A stretch of 64,000 bases of DNA from Paramecium tetraurelia (GCF_000165425.1 NW_001798992.1:38902-102901), one strand, 5' to 3'. Positions 37,519 through 49,420 are shown, counted from the stretch's first letter. Notes: a model not told the origin generated them from the letters alone. Numbers and translations: made by a program.

Positions 37519-39131
37519 ATGATGAAATATGAGTTAGAGAGCTCAACTACTACTCCAGATTTGATGGGCAGATAAAAAATGCATTAATAGATTCTACCCA
37601 AACTTAAAAGTTTGGTTGATCATATACCTTATTAGGATCAAGAAGTCCCAATAAATGATTCATATATATTAGAACTATTAGCTGTTTTAGTTAAGATATT
37701 TAATAGCGGATTGGATATGTTAGTATAGAATTTAGAAATCTCTAGCAAATCTAAAGTCCATAACTTTCAGAAGTTCACAGCGGATTCTTCAGTCATCTCT
37801 ATCCAATCATCGAGAATAGAAAGTCAACCAAATTCATCTAGAAATGCCTCAAATTCGTTAAAGTAGACAGACTCAAGGCACCTATTTGGATCTTATTAGA
37901 GTTGAATTCAAACACTCTTTTGGAATTCATATTATCCAATGAGACCAAAGAGAAATATTAAAATAATGCATGCATTCGACAAGGGGAATTGGTTGACATC
38001 CTCGATAGTTATTATTGCAAACATATAACTTTGATAGGCGATAAGATTTACGATCTGCCAACTCCTTTATATAGAGAATAAAATAACACTAAAACATTCT
38101 TTCCACAACCACCCAATATATCAAACAATATGCAAGGTGACCTCTTCGAGAGATTCCAACAATTTGAAGACATCCAACCAATTAAACATGTGTTCTCTTT
38201 AGATTGTGATGACTCAGCCACTCATGCACCTACACATAGAAAATAAGACATGGAAACTCCAGACCTAAATTTTGGCAGTCCTATGATGGAGTAAGATTCC
38301 ATTAAAGGAGATGAATCTGATGAGGAGTAACACAAGGCCTTGCCTCAATATATTTCATTTCAATGCAAAAAATCCACTAAACTATTGAGAGAATTAAGAG
38401 ATAAACAAATTGAAGAATATTGGAATTGCCAATAAACACCAATTAGCAAGTTTACAGGATAATGTCATGCATGTTAAACCTAAATTCAGAAGAACTCTTA
38501 TTTCTTTTTTCAAGGAACAGCATATTATTGTCATTATAGTGGCTTGTTCTTTTGTCGTCAATGCATCAGCAATGAGTTAAGTGTTATTCCTCATCTAATT
38601 CTTAATAAATTTGATTTTAACAAATATTAAGTAAGCAAAGAAGCCTTTGAAACCATTTAAAAGAATATGAAGAAAATCATCTTTCAAATCAACTACTTTG
38701 ATAATGTTGTTTATTAGAATCAAATTTTATATGACTTTCTAATTAAAAAACGATCTCTGAGATTGATGTATGATTTACTATGCCAAGACTTTAATTTTGA
38801 TTTTATTTTCACCTAAAACTACTCTCATTTACTATTGCCAATTAACCTATTCAGTTTATAAAATTTCATCGACATTAATAATAAATCTTTATTTAAAATT
38901 GCTACTAATGCCTATGAATATGGCTTAGAACACATCTCTAAATGTCCATAATGTCAAAAATTAAGTGTTAAATGTGCTGAATGTCTAAAAGGTAATATTT
39001 ACATCTTTGATATTATTGGAACATAGTACTGCAGAAAATGCAAGAAAATATTTCATAGGACTTGTTTCTATGACAAATGTACAAAGTGTGGACAAAACCA
39101 ATATATTAACAGAAGCAAATTAGACCGATGA
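37519..39131 (+). CDS. RUN domain plus Rubicon-homology (RH) zinc-finger protein
   Basis: 529 aa with one intron (37792-37814, GTC start) that restores the RUN reading frame. RUN-like region, residues ~20-190: 'DSYILELLAVLVKIFNSGLD', 'CLKFVKVDRLKAPIWILLEL', 'LVDILDSYY'. A disordered acidic linker follows. The C-terminal ~220 residues are an RH domain: 'CHAC' then 'YYCHYSGLFFCRQCISNE', 'VIPHLILNKFDFNKYQVSKE', 'LRLMYDLLCQ', 'HISKCPQCQKLSVKCAECLK', 'YCRKCKKIFHRTCFYDKCTK'. All the paired Cys/His expected of the Rubicon/PLEKHM/DEF8 zinc clusters are present. RH domains bind Rab7-type GTPases on late endosomes. The order RUN-linker-RH matches Rubicon and PLEKHM1, so a role in endolysosome fusion or autophagy control is expected. 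Confidence 0.85.
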
Positions 39132-39149
39132 TTATTATAAATTATATAT

Positions 39150-39960
39150 AAACAATAAGAATCATTCAGTATTTTAATCTAGGAAAGTAATAATTAAATT
39201 CCAATTTTGGAAATATCTTAAATTATGTATCTTCTTGGGAATATACTTTAAGTGTTTCTGAAATATACATGAATGGAAAGAGAGACTACTCAAAGCACAT
39301 TTTATTACAACATAAGATGTTATTGAATAACTTTAATCTTTTACCAATGTTGTCAAAGATGAGTTTATAATAATTATATAAAATTCTAGATAGAAATCCC
39401 ATTCGTCTAAGAAATAAGATTTATAGTTGTGAATAGTTTCAATGATTAGTATGTGATATATTAGTGAATTGATTCAATTTAAAAATGACTAATATTATAT
39501 CAATTTTATTTCTGTTGACAAAATAAATTTTATTTTTAACAGCATTAATTTAAAGTCTATTCTGATCTAAAAACCAAAGTATGAGTTAAAGATATAATAA
39601 AAGAAATCTTTTTCAATTATCTTGACAATTGTATAATTCTTATCAAGAACGTGATCTCATTTATGAATTAAAAAATGCTTAGATCTATAAACCTTTTATA
39701 AGGTTAGTACAAAATTTAAAAGAGATTCATTAACCTAAATTGGTTTTGATTTTCTATTATAAGTAATTTTCAATTCTGTATGATTTTCATTTATGAATAT
39801 AGATATATAATAATATATCAAAGTGCCTAAGTTTAAGAACTCACTTTGATTTTTATCATGCATTATTATTTAAATACTCTACATTTAAATAAATTGATTC
39901 CTCAAGAGTACTATTTTATAATACAGGTATCTTAGATATAATTTAGTAATTTTGAGGATG
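39150..39960 (+). pseudogene. Two protein-like ORF remnants with in-frame TGA
   Basis: The first piece (about 39150-39450) reads as a helix-rich protein ending 'LQQLYKILDRNPIRLRNK', open for ~90 codons before a TGA. The second starts at ATG 39581 ('MSQRYNKRNLFQLS') and continues for ~125 codons in one frame but is cut by TGA at 39623-39625 and 39794-39796 before 39953. No short intron removes these TGAs. The composition is like real genes in the window, so a decayed gene is more likely than chance. Family unknown. Confidence 0.35.
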
Positions 39961-40245
39961 ATTGAGAGATGATGAAAATGGCTATAGACAAATATTATGA
40001 TCAAAACTAAATACACATCAAATTCTAGATCTAAGGAAACTCAATTTGAGAATAAAGTGTTGATTTTATCTGTTTTAAATCGTATTTTTGATTTGCAATT
40101 ATATTCAATCATAAAGTGATATATTATTAATTAAAGCTAATTATTTGATGATTATTTACGCACTTTTGGTACGTTAATACATACTAAAATATAAAAATAT
40201 ATATAAAGCTAAGGAAATTAAGATTTCATATTAAATTTAAATATC

Positions 40246-42640
40246 ATGGAATTTGTGACTGCTTTGGTGTTTATTTTCATAGCTTGTGCTTGTGGTATAG
40301 TTTGGGCTATCTTTAATTGGATGGCAGTTCACAAAATAGAGATTCATCACAAACATGAGGGATTGACAGAGCTTTTGTAAGGAGCAGAATAGGAGAAAAT
40401 AGAGACACTATTGGAGATAGGAGAACATATATAAGATGTAAATTTTGATAATAATTAAAAAAGGGAGCTCAAGCCTTTTTAAGAGAGGAATACACAGATT
40501 GCAGTGTATTTTTAGCAATCATGGCTGTTTTATTAATAGTAAACCAAATTCATATATGATCTAGTTTATTTCTCCATGGTCTTCACTGGCATTTGTATTG
40601 GGAGCAGCAACTTCAATGCTTTGCGGTTATTTGGGTATGGCTATAGCAACAGCAGCAAATTACAGAACAGCATTTTCAGCAATTACATCATTAGCAAATG
40701 CATTTTAAGTATGTGAAGTATTTAAGCTATGAAAGATGGCCTATAGAGGTGGTTGTGTAATGGGATTTTTATTGGTTTCAATCTCACTCTCAATTTTAAC
40801 ATTAATAATAATAATCTATAATGCAATAATAGTAAAGAGTGATGAGAACAATTTTGAAGATTTGGTCACAATGTTCGATTACGTAGCAGCCTATGGTTTA
40901 GGAGGATCAACATTTGCATTATTCGGCAGAGTTGGTGGAGGTATATACACAAAGGCAGCAGATGTGGGAGCAGATCTAGTAGGAAAAGTAGAGAAGAACT
41001 TACCAGAAGACAGTCCTAAAGTACTACTATTATATATATCTCAATAGAATCCAGCAACAATAGCAGACAACGTAGGTGATAATGTAGGTGATATTGCTGG
41101 TATGGGAGCTGATTTATTTGGTTCTTTTGCAGAATCTACATGTGCAGCATTGGTTGTTTCATCTACATAATTGAGAGTGCTATCAGAAGATACTTATGTG
41201 ATTGAAATCGGTTAACTAATGTATCCATTGATGGTTTCAGCATTTGGAATTGGAATTTGTATTTTGGTATCAGCTTATGCTGTTTATATTTCAAAAGTAA
41301 ACCACATAAATAAGATTGAATCCACTTTGAAATTCCAATTGTTGTTATCGACAGTTGCTTTGTCTCCAATTATCATCGGTATTGCATATTGGTGTTTACC
41401 TGCTGATTATGTTATGATGGCTGCAGATGGCTCTATTTAATTGGCAGATCTTAAACCATGGCATGCTTTCTTGTGCTCCTTAATGGGATTATGGTCAGGA
41501 TTATTGATTGGATATTTCACAGAATACATGACATCTCATTCTTATACTCCAGTCAGAGAAGTCGCCAAGTCTTGTGGAACTGGTGCAGCTACCAATATCA
41601 TTTATGGTTTGGCTTTGGGATATTTATCAACCATTGTTCCCATTGTTGCAATTGCAATAACAGCCTTAATGTCAATGAAGATGCTTTCATTTTATGGAGT
41701 TGCTTTGGCTGCTCTAGGAATGCTTTCAAATCTTACCATCGGATTAGCAATTGATGCCTATGGACCTATTTCTGATAATGCAGGTGGTATTGCAGAAATG
41801 AGTGAATTGGGTGAAAATGTAAGAGAATCCACAGATGCTTTGGATGCAGCTGGTAATACAACTGCCGCCATTGGAAAAGGATTTGCAATTGGATCTGCTG
41901 CTTTAGTCTCATTATCACTTTATGGCGGATATTTAACAAGAATATAGACTTACAAGGTTGGTGATCAATTTCCATATGCTGAAGGTGCCAAAATTGACGA
42001 TCCCATTATATTTGCTATGTTATTGGTTGGTGCAATGTTGCCTTACGCTTTCTCTGCATTCACTATGAAATCAGTTGGAAAAGCTGCTCTTCAAATGGTC
42101 GAAGAAGTTCGTAGATAATTACATGAACATCCAGGTATCTATGCAGGAACAGAAGAACCAGATTTCAGAGCATGTATTGCTATTTCAACAAAGGCTTCAT
42201 TAAAGGAGATGATTCCTCCTGGTTTATTGGTATTTATGTTAAATTAACAAATCATAGGTCATTGTAACTCCAACTGCAGTCGGATTGTTCTTTGGACCAT
42301 ATGCTGTGGCTGGTCTATTGCCAGGTGCATTAGTTAGTGGTGTCTAAATGGCTATTTCTGCATCTAATACAGGAGGAGCGTGGGATAATGCTAAGAAATA
42401 CATTGAGGCTGGATTTTATAGAAATGAGGCTGGAGAAGTGAAGAAGAAGGGATCAGATGAACACAAGGCTGCTGTTATTGGTATCAATTTGAATTTAGTT
42501 TTATAGGTGATACTGTTGGTGATCCTCTTAAAGATACTTCAGGACCATCTTTAAATATCCTGATTAAATTGATGGCTATTTTATCATTGGTCTTGGCTGG
42601 AGCTTTTTGTAGAACTGGATGGTTGTATAAACCAGAGTGA
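40246..42640 (+). CDS. Membrane-bound proton-pumping pyrophosphatase (V-type H+-PPase, type I)
   Basis: 744 aa from seven exons; introns 40438-40463, 40539-40564, 40709-40735, 41021-41047, 42230-42257 and 42481-42506. Family signatures: '[16 protein letters not shown]', 'YRGGCVMGF', '[14 protein letters not shown]', '[19 protein letters not shown]', '[20 protein letters not shown]', '[18 protein letters not shown]', '[14 protein letters not shown]', '[19 protein letters not shown]'. About 15 TM helices are expected. The 'TTAAIGKG' site marks the K+-stimulated type I enzyme (type II has Lys at the Ala position). It hydrolyses pyrophosphate to pump H+ into acidic compartments such as acidocalcisomes, contractile vacuole or phagosomes. 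All catalytic Asp motifs are intact, so it should be active. Confidence 0.95.
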
Positions 42641-42703
42641 TTTTATTATGCAAATGTTAAATTAAATTCATAATTATTATACTTTTTATATATGCTTATA
42701 AAA

Positions 42704-43112
42704 TCACTTCTCTATTTTCTAAAAGAATGGTTCAATTTCTTCATTTAGTTATAAATACACTTTCTTAAAATCCTTCTCTCTATAACGACCTCCTTTGGGT
42801 GATCTCTTAATTGCTCCCATATAATTAATAGTGTTCACTTTATCAACATTCAATCCGTACACTTTCTTATCATTAGATCACATTACATTGCATAAAATAT
42901 TGCTTTATTTCAGGTTTATTCAATGAATATTTGTATGGTTGTAATTTGAATGCAACAACATTTTTCTCTAATTGCTTCTCTGCTCTATGCAATACTACAG
43001 ATTAATCGAATAGTCGCTCAATAGGTGTTGCTCTCTTGAAATTAGAAGTAGGCACAATCTTGATTCCTTTTGGATTTAAAAAGTATTCCCTAAAATTGAG
43101 TATTTTTTGCAT
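42704..43112 (-). CDS. Mitochondrial-type ribosomal protein uL23 (L23)
   Basis: 127 aa with a 25-nt intron (42862-42886). The spliced C-terminal half reads 'NKPEIKQYFMQLYGLNVDKV' then 'NTINYMGAIKR', the conserved uL23 helix-strand ('E.K..L...Y...V..VNT.N..G..KR'). The N-terminal part contains 'NPKGIKIVPTSNFKRATPIE'. The size and divergence fit a mitochondrial large-subunit L23 rather than the cytosolic protein. uL23 sits at the exit of the peptide tunnel. It is convergent with the H+-PPase gene, 64 bases apart. Confidence 0.7.
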
Positions 43113-43851
43113 ATATATATAAATTTATTATATTTTATATTGCTTATTTATTCGTTCTCAAGCATTAATATTTTAATAACTTGTCTCTCCAAATATTTAA
43201 TATGCCAACGCACTCTTAAAAGATGAAATTATTGTCTTAGATTTATGTAATATTAACATTGAGTATTCCAGAAAATGAAGTGTCATAAAAATACCTTTCT
43301 CATATATTAATATTATCCTATTATTTAACTAAAAATATAATGACTTACAATAATCGCATTCTAACCTCTTTCTTCTCTTCTAAAGACCCTCTAGATATTA
43401 AAGAAGTGAGTCCAAAATCCTATACTATTATTGAATATGTAATTTGCATTATCTAGGTCAAAGTGTAATTATCTTATCAATTATTTAATATCTAAGAAAA
43501 TATTTTTGACGTTAGCTTTAGTTCATCCTACAATCAGGTCCAAAGATGAATTCTTTTATTCATTCCGATATTCTAATTTTCTCATATTAGAGAGTGGTAT
43601 TTCTTTAATTCCTTATTAAATTTATTACTATATAATGTTTTATATTAACAGAAGTATCTATCCTTTTTTAATATATAAGATCATTATAGAAATCAAAAGT
43701 GTTATATTTATTATAGTAATTGTGAATAATACCTATAACCTGAAATATTATTATATTATCTGATAAACTAGAAACTTATTCTTAATATATTTAAACAATT
43801 AATTTCATCTCAGGATAATCAATACTTGGATTACAAGACTCTGTATCTCTA
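43113..43851 (-). pseudogene. Decayed protein-kinase fragment in a gene-free region
   Basis: On the minus strand between about 43560 and 43340, separate frames contain kinase-like strings: 'KANVKNIFLDIK' (compare HRDIKPANIFLDIK) and 'IVQDFGLTSLISRGSLEE' (compare the DFG segment). They are in different frames and TGA codons intervene, with no short intron to join them. This suggests a dead kinase gene. The rest of the 740 bases has no coding signal I can support. Confidence 0.35.
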
Positions 43852-44420
43852 ATGAGTAATTAGCTTAACAAAATGAAAAATGACAATCTACAGATGCCAT
43901 ACAAGTACATTCTCCAATATTTTGTAAGTCGAATATCATTTATCAATAACAGAAGGAAGCCTTATTGAAAGGTTAGAGAGTCGAATTACCAATAATAAGG
44001 ATTTGGCGTCCTTACATGGATATTTGTAAATTAGATCTGTGTTAATGATGAACAGTTTATAAATTATAAGAACATTGATAAAATCGATTATTCCATTTGA
44101 GGAACAAAGGATTTAGATAGAATGTTAAGGAATAATTATCGAAATAACTTCCTTCCATGACACGTATTAAATATTCTAAGGGTAAAATTTCATGTTGTTT
44201 CAAATAATAAAATTATATAGCAAAATCCTAAATTAACAAACAAAATTAACCAGTCAGATTTTAACATATAATTCCCTAGACTGTGGGAAAGAATAATGAG
44301 ATTCCCTGTAGAAACAATTATTTGACATAAATGTTCGATGGATCACATTTAATTAATTTTAATTAAAGGTAGTATGATTAAGATTTAGATTACATATGCT
44401 GTGTGACAATATTTTTAAAT
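43852..44420 (+). CDS. Possible hypothetical gene, exon structure unresolved
   Basis: From ATG 43852 a frame with good coding character runs into a likely 29-nt intron (about 43925-43953) and continues 'KEALLKGQRVELPIIRIWRP'. It then meets TGA codons near 44045-44080. The same frame re-opens with gene-like sequence to about 44420 ('LPSMTRIKYSKGKISCCF'). Either an intron was missed or the gene is broken. No domain recognised. Confidence 0.35.
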
Positions 44421-44448
44421 AACATTTTAATTTAAAAAATATATTTCA

Positions 44449-44736
44449 ATGGGATCTTGCTCCTCATAAAAAATTCACATACCCTTTTCTCCATCAAAAT
44501 AATGCTAAATTGCTGAAGTTCAAGCTTTTCCGAGAATGCCATGGATTAATAAATATCTGCAGTAACCTTTACAAAGAATAATTCTGCCCTACAATCCTAA
44601 CAGTACCTATTTGATACTTATATAAGGTCATGAATACCAATACAATGTCGAAGTTGAAGGTGTAATATTTGACGAAATAGCTCCACCTGACTTTCTTGAT
44701 GATGATATTTTAGAACCCATAGAAGGCGATGATTGA
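44449..44736 (+). CDS. Small acidic protein with N-terminal acylation signal
   Basis: 95 aa, intronless. The first residues 'MGSCSS' combine a Gly-2 myristoylation site with Cys for palmitoylation. The C-terminus is very acidic ('APPDFLDDDILEPIEGDD'). The middle has 'PRMPWINKYLQQPLQRIILP'. Membrane-peripheral location is inferred from the N-terminus only. No family recognised. Confidence 0.6.
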
Positions 44737-45090
44737 TTAAAATAGTTCGTAATGACAACCAATATTGTTATTCATATATCATATTAACATAATTAACATA
44801 TTCCCCCAAAGAGACAGAACAAAAGAGCCTGTCTGGATATATACAAAGTTACTTCAACTTTGTATAAATTTCCTAAAAATACACTAAAATACTCCGTTAG
44901 TGAATGATAAATTCGGATCTCTTTAATGAAAATATACCTCATTTCGTTAGCCCTTTTCTAAACTTATTGAGAATTTTTCTTCTTTACACTCCAAAATTAA
45001 CTATGTTCTCCATTTTCCAAATATAAATTAAACACAAACTAATAACGCATAAGGTCATTAAGACTTAAAAGTACTATAACATTATTAAAT
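44737..45090. other. Spacer with an 11-bp inverted repeat
   Basis: The spacer carries a perfect inverted repeat at 44840-44866: arms TATACAAAGTT and AACTTTGTATA, loop ACTTC. It could fold as a short hairpin in a transcript. No coding signal. Confidence 0.5.
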
Positions 45091-45468
45091 ATGGCAGAGT
45101 TCAACCAGGATCATTAGACTCAAGTAAAATCAAAACTGGATTAATCAGAATATTCTGAATAAAGACATATCATGGCAATATAAAGTTTAATCTAAATTTA
45201 GAAAAACCACTCTATTTTGCTTAATTCAATAGAGAGTCAAAATATTCAAGTGTCTAGTTATAAAGAAATGAACAGTACTTTACTTTAAAGAGCAATTCCA
45301 AAGTTAATTTTCATTTTCAGAATGTAGATTTAAATATTGAGTATACTAATTATTAAAATGTACTCTAATATTAATATCAATTAAGTACAATTATAAAGTA
45401 AATCTTAAATTACATTATCAAGCAAATAGAATGACATTTCAAGTTTTTAAAAAACCCTTTTTTTTTGA
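45091..45468 (+). CDS. Small hypothetical protein
   Basis: A 125-aa frame from 'MAEFNQDHQTQVKSKLDQSE' to a TGA at 45466. It is rich in Gln, Ser, Ile and Lys, with a hydrophobic stretch near residues 75-95 ('IPKLIFIFRMQIQILSILII'). That stretch could be a TM helix or contain an unspliced intron. No domain recognised. Confidence 0.4.
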
Positions 45469-46741
45469 GATAATTATATATTTGCTATGGAATTCTCATT
45501 ATAACATCTTATATCTAAATAACTATTTAGTTTTAAAGAATTATTATATCTTCATATTAATTTTTATCAAGAAAATAGACATATTATAATTAATAAAAAA
45601 ATTAATTAAAAATAATTAATTTTATTGAATTATGTTTAATCAGTTCTGTTTCAACATTATATAATTTAAGAATTAGGATCTAATTTAATTTATATTTTTC
45701 AATCACAATTTATGACCTTACTTAAACTACTGAGTGTGATTCCTCTTATGTAGCATATGTGAGACATTTTCTTAATTAAATTTAGTGTTCATATCTGCAA
45801 TAATTTTACATTTCTTGCAACTTTATTGAACGCAATCAAATATTTAAGAAAATCCCGTTTCTTTAATACACATATTAATTCTTAACTTATTTATCATTTG
45901 TTCTAGGAATGATATGATTTTATTTACAAATTTATTTAAATACCATTTTTAATTATTATATCAATATCATTATTGATTTTTGGTACACATGTAAGCAATT
46001 ACATCTTAATGATTATTATATTAAACGAAAGATCATTATTTGATAATTAACAATTCTGAATGATAACACCTAAGGTAGTTTCTTAAAAAATTAGTTATTA
46101 TATTAAAAATACTTTCAAACTTTACAAATATGATTAACAAATTGTAAAATCCATCCTAATAGCCTTTTAACAAGTAAAAATATTATAAAAAAGATCATCA
46201 AAATTTGTTCAAATTTCTTAAACATTTTATTTTGCAATACCTCTTTAATTGAATAATTCTTGCATTTTTATTTTAGTTTAATAAAGGATTTCATTCTGAT
46301 AATCTGTGTTCTTAAAAGTTGAACCCTTTGTGAATTTCACAAATCATCCTTTTCCTAATATTAACGGGAGCGTTTTCAATCAAATTATTATTATTAGAGT
46401 ACTCCTTAAATGTTTGAGTTATAGGTATTTACTAAAAATTATAGTAATTTAAATAATTAGTTAGAAACAGAGAAATCATCATTGAAAGGTTCTTTATAAT
46501 TATTAATTACAACTTTAGGATATTTTTTAGAAATTTTTATTTTCAATTCTTCTGTTTGTTGGTTTTAAAGAATTTTTCAGGATTCTGTTATTATTAAGTT
46601 TTAGAAGATATTTAATTATTACTTGAAATTGTATAAAGTTTAATTATTCACATATTCTCTTTTTGACTGATTGGCAGACAACAAATTATTTAGAGATAAC
46701 TATATATAGCAGATAATAATAGTTAAAATAATTAAGAAAAT
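45469..46741. other. Long AT-rich gene-free region
   Basis: 1.27 kb with no supportable gene on either strand, consisting of A/T tracts with many TGA/TCA. I see no RNA or repeat unit. Confidence 0.5.
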
Positions 46742-47832
46742 TCAGAATTTATCCTTCCATTAGATTCGTATGCCTTCACACCAAATTCCTGGTCTTGCAA
46801 TTTCCTTAACAACAAGCAGTCCATCCCCATGTTATTTTCCATTCTTCCAACTACCCTTATACTTTGTGTTTTCATCTATGATAAACTCTCCCTCTCCATC
46901 CTTCAAATCATGTTTATAATCTCCTTTATACGACCTTCCATCTGGCCATTTAAATTCCCCGTATCCATGCATTTGATTGTTTTCCCAGGCCCCTTCATAT
47001 TCTTTTCCATCACTCCAAACAAACTTGCCTTAGCCATGTATAAAATTGTACTAGAATTCCCCTTTGTAACTAAATAGTAATAATTAATGTACTAATTTTT
47101 ATTGGAATAAAAGCATTCTCCATATCCGTGTTTCATTGAATTGAGAAATTGACCTTTGTAAATAGTGCCATCTGGATATTCTTCAATGCCATCTCCTTCT
47201 TGTTTGTCCTCAACCCAATTACCCTTATAGATTGTGCCATCACTATGCGTATAGACACCAAAACCATGACATTTATCATCTAACCAATCTCCTATGTAAA
47301 CATCTCCATTTTAATGAATTAATCTGCCTATACCACATGCTTTATTATTTTGCCAGAATCCTTCATAAACTGAACCATCTGGCCAAATTTATTTTCCTTT
47401 TCCCCATTTCATTCCATTTTTCCATTAACCTATGTAGATGGCTCCATCAATTAGTCTGTGTGGTTCTAAAAAGGGTAGCTTTTTGTCTTCTTCTTTGAAT
47501 TAGAAATTCGTAGATCTTTTTTGTGGATCATCTGAGTTAATATAATCATTATAACGAAATGGTCCAAGTTTATATAAGGCTTTTTAGACAGTTAAAGCAT
47601 AATCGGTGGGAGTTTGACTTAGTTTTTAAGCAATCTCTGGTTTTGGATGGTGAACAACAGGAGATTCTTCAGTTTTAATCCTCATTTTATGATATAATTT
47701 TCTGGCTTTGTATCCTTTATAGTGTTTTTAAATTTTAAGAGCAAATTGGTCATACTTAATATCTTCTTTGATAAGTTCTGGAGTAATAGGGTTCTCTAAT
47801 TTTTGATGTGGATGAGTGCAACAAACTCCCAT
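46742..47832 (-). CDS. MORN-repeat protein with IQ motif and acylated N-terminus
   Basis: 355 aa with a 23-nt intron (47070-47092). The start 'MGVCCTHPHQ' has Gly-2 plus Cys-4 and Cys-5, a strong dual myristoylation/palmitoylation signal. An IQ-type calmodulin-binding helix follows ('IQKHYKGYKARKLYHKMR', about residues 30-47). The C-terminal two thirds are seven or eight MORN repeats ('YIGQWKNGMKWGKGKQIWPD', 'GSVYEGFWQNNKACGIGRL', 'YKGQFLNSMKHGYGECFY', 'YEGAWENNQMHGYGEFKWPD'). MORN proteins bind membranes or organise cytoskeleton at the cortex. The combination suggests a Ca2+/calmodulin-responsive plasma-membrane or alveolar scaffold. Confidence 0.88.
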
Positions 47833-47890
47833 ATAAATGTTTAAATTTTAATTATTACTATATATATTTGATAAAGTTTATGTCAATTTA

Positions 47891-48271
47891 TCATATAATC
47901 TAGGTTTGTGCTTTGATCATATTAATTTCATTTTCATTTATTTATATTTATTATTTCAATAATTCTACTCTCTTCAACCTCTGTTATCCAACAAAAAATA
48001 GTTAATTCATCTTCTCCTTCATTAAATTCATTGATTTATAAAGGCACTCCATCTCCTCCTACTCACTCTCATGAATGTCTGCACAAGCCTCACAGATCTC
48101 CACCTAAGTTTACCTGAAAACACTGGACATCTGGCAAACAGGACACAAGGCCTCAAAATCCTGTCCTCCGAACTATTTGAAACATTCTTCGCACAACCCT
48201 TATGTACACTTAACACAAACCAAAACATTTTCATCGTTCTCACACTACTAGCAACATTATTATTTATTCAT
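47891..48271 (-). CDS. Small zinc-finger protein (RING/B-box-like) with coiled-coil tail
   Basis: 126 aa, single exon. Cys pairs are 'CCQQCENDENVLVCVKCTQG', 'LCEECFKQF' and 'ALCPVCQM', then 'EICEACADIHE'. The C-x2-C spacing resembles a RING or B-box type cluster (two zincs possible), and the rest is a Lys/Gln/Glu helix. It starts at ATG 48271. Ubiquitin-ligase activity is possible but not shown. The gene on the same strand ahead (MORN) starts 59 bases downstream of its stop. Confidence 0.65.
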
Positions 48272-48299
48272 TTAACTTATTAATAATCATTTTGTAAAT

Positions 48300-49420
48300 A
48301 TTGATCTTTTCTGATCTTATAATTTTATCTAATGCACTGTTTCCTCATCCAAGCCCCAAATCTCAAATTCTTGAATTTGAAAATTATCTTCACTCTATAA
48401 CCCTTCATTATCGAAAGTTTCACTCGGATCAGATAGATAACCTCTTACTAAATGAACTGCTTATAAATAAACCATATCTACATTCTATTATCAATCACTT
48501 ATTTGTCTTCTGCTCCAATGCTGAATCCAGTCTCATCAGCCATCTAAAAACACCTATTTTTTTGGCTCCCCTTTAATATCCTTGTGTGATTATATAGACA
48601 GATAAAAAAAAATTATTCTCTCAATCCAAAAAATTCATTCTTAGATAGTCTCCATGAACTCAATAAGAATCCATCAAACACCTTCTTACCAGAATCCTTT
48701 ATCAGAATAAGACGAGGGCCAGCGTATTTGGCTCTCCTCAAAAATTCTTAATAAGAACTACTTACATATTAACACTCTTTTACCATGTCTATTTATCAAA
48801 TATAATAGGAACCATGGCTTACTTTCACTGACTTGGTTTCTCCCATTATAGTCTTTTATTCAATGAGTAGTTTCTTTTGATTCTCAGGTACTCTGTTACA
48901 TTCAATTAAATTTCATGACTTTTTCAGAATTGGCTAATAATGAATCAAAATCAAGTTTTTTGTACCACAAATACCCCATATAACGATTTAAATTAATTCA
49001 GCGATAGGATAGAAAATTATTTTATAAATCTCTTCTACATAAATAGAAAATTTAAATGATCTTCCTTACATTTATGCTCTTTGCTCAATTACTTTGAATT
49101 GACCATGAAAAATCAAATAATCATAGCATATTTATACATTCCCGTATATGTGGTCTCTATCCCACATGTAGAGAATAAGGATTGAAATGTTTAAAGATTT
49201 TAATAACTCTCGTTATAAAATACACTTATTGTCATATTACAATTGCACTTATTAACCAGGAATCAAGTGGCAATGATCCAATTTATTTACTTTTTTGAGT
49301 CTCCAGACATTGCAATTATTGAGAATAGCTAGATCTTTTAATGTTTAACCTGATTAAGCGAAACATTTTTAACTACATTGCAATTTTTATTTTTATTTAT
49401 AATATGGATCCATTAACTAG
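48300..49420 (-). pseudogene. TLDc-domain gene, probably degraded or with unresolved exons
   Basis: A minus-strand N-terminal part is open from about 49330 to 48940 ('NNCNVWRLKKVNKLDHCHLI', 'YDYLIFHGQFKVIEQRAQMQ'). TLDc-like pieces follow in changing frames: 'RLILIKDSGKKVFDGFLLSS' plus 'WRLSKNEFF' (TLDc 'G.TL.LIK...G.VFGGF...SW'), and C-terminally 'DPSETFDNEGLQ' and 'NFQIQEFEIWGL'. I could not join them with normal short introns; 32-nt and longer candidates leave TGA codons. TLDc proteins are linked to oxidation resistance and V-ATPase regulation. The copy may be dead. Confidence 0.45.

Noticed and set aside
41163-41369. Minus-strand ORFs under the H+-pyrophosphatase
   Set aside because: They lie antisense to highly conserved exons of the pump.
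46829-47498. Plus-strand ORFs over the MORN gene
   Set aside because: They are periodic because they are complementary to the MORN repeats; no domain is visible in that direction.
48301-48576. Plus-strand frame of 91 codons
   Set aside because: It has no ATG start in this frame and lies opposite TLDc-like coding sequence on the minus strand.
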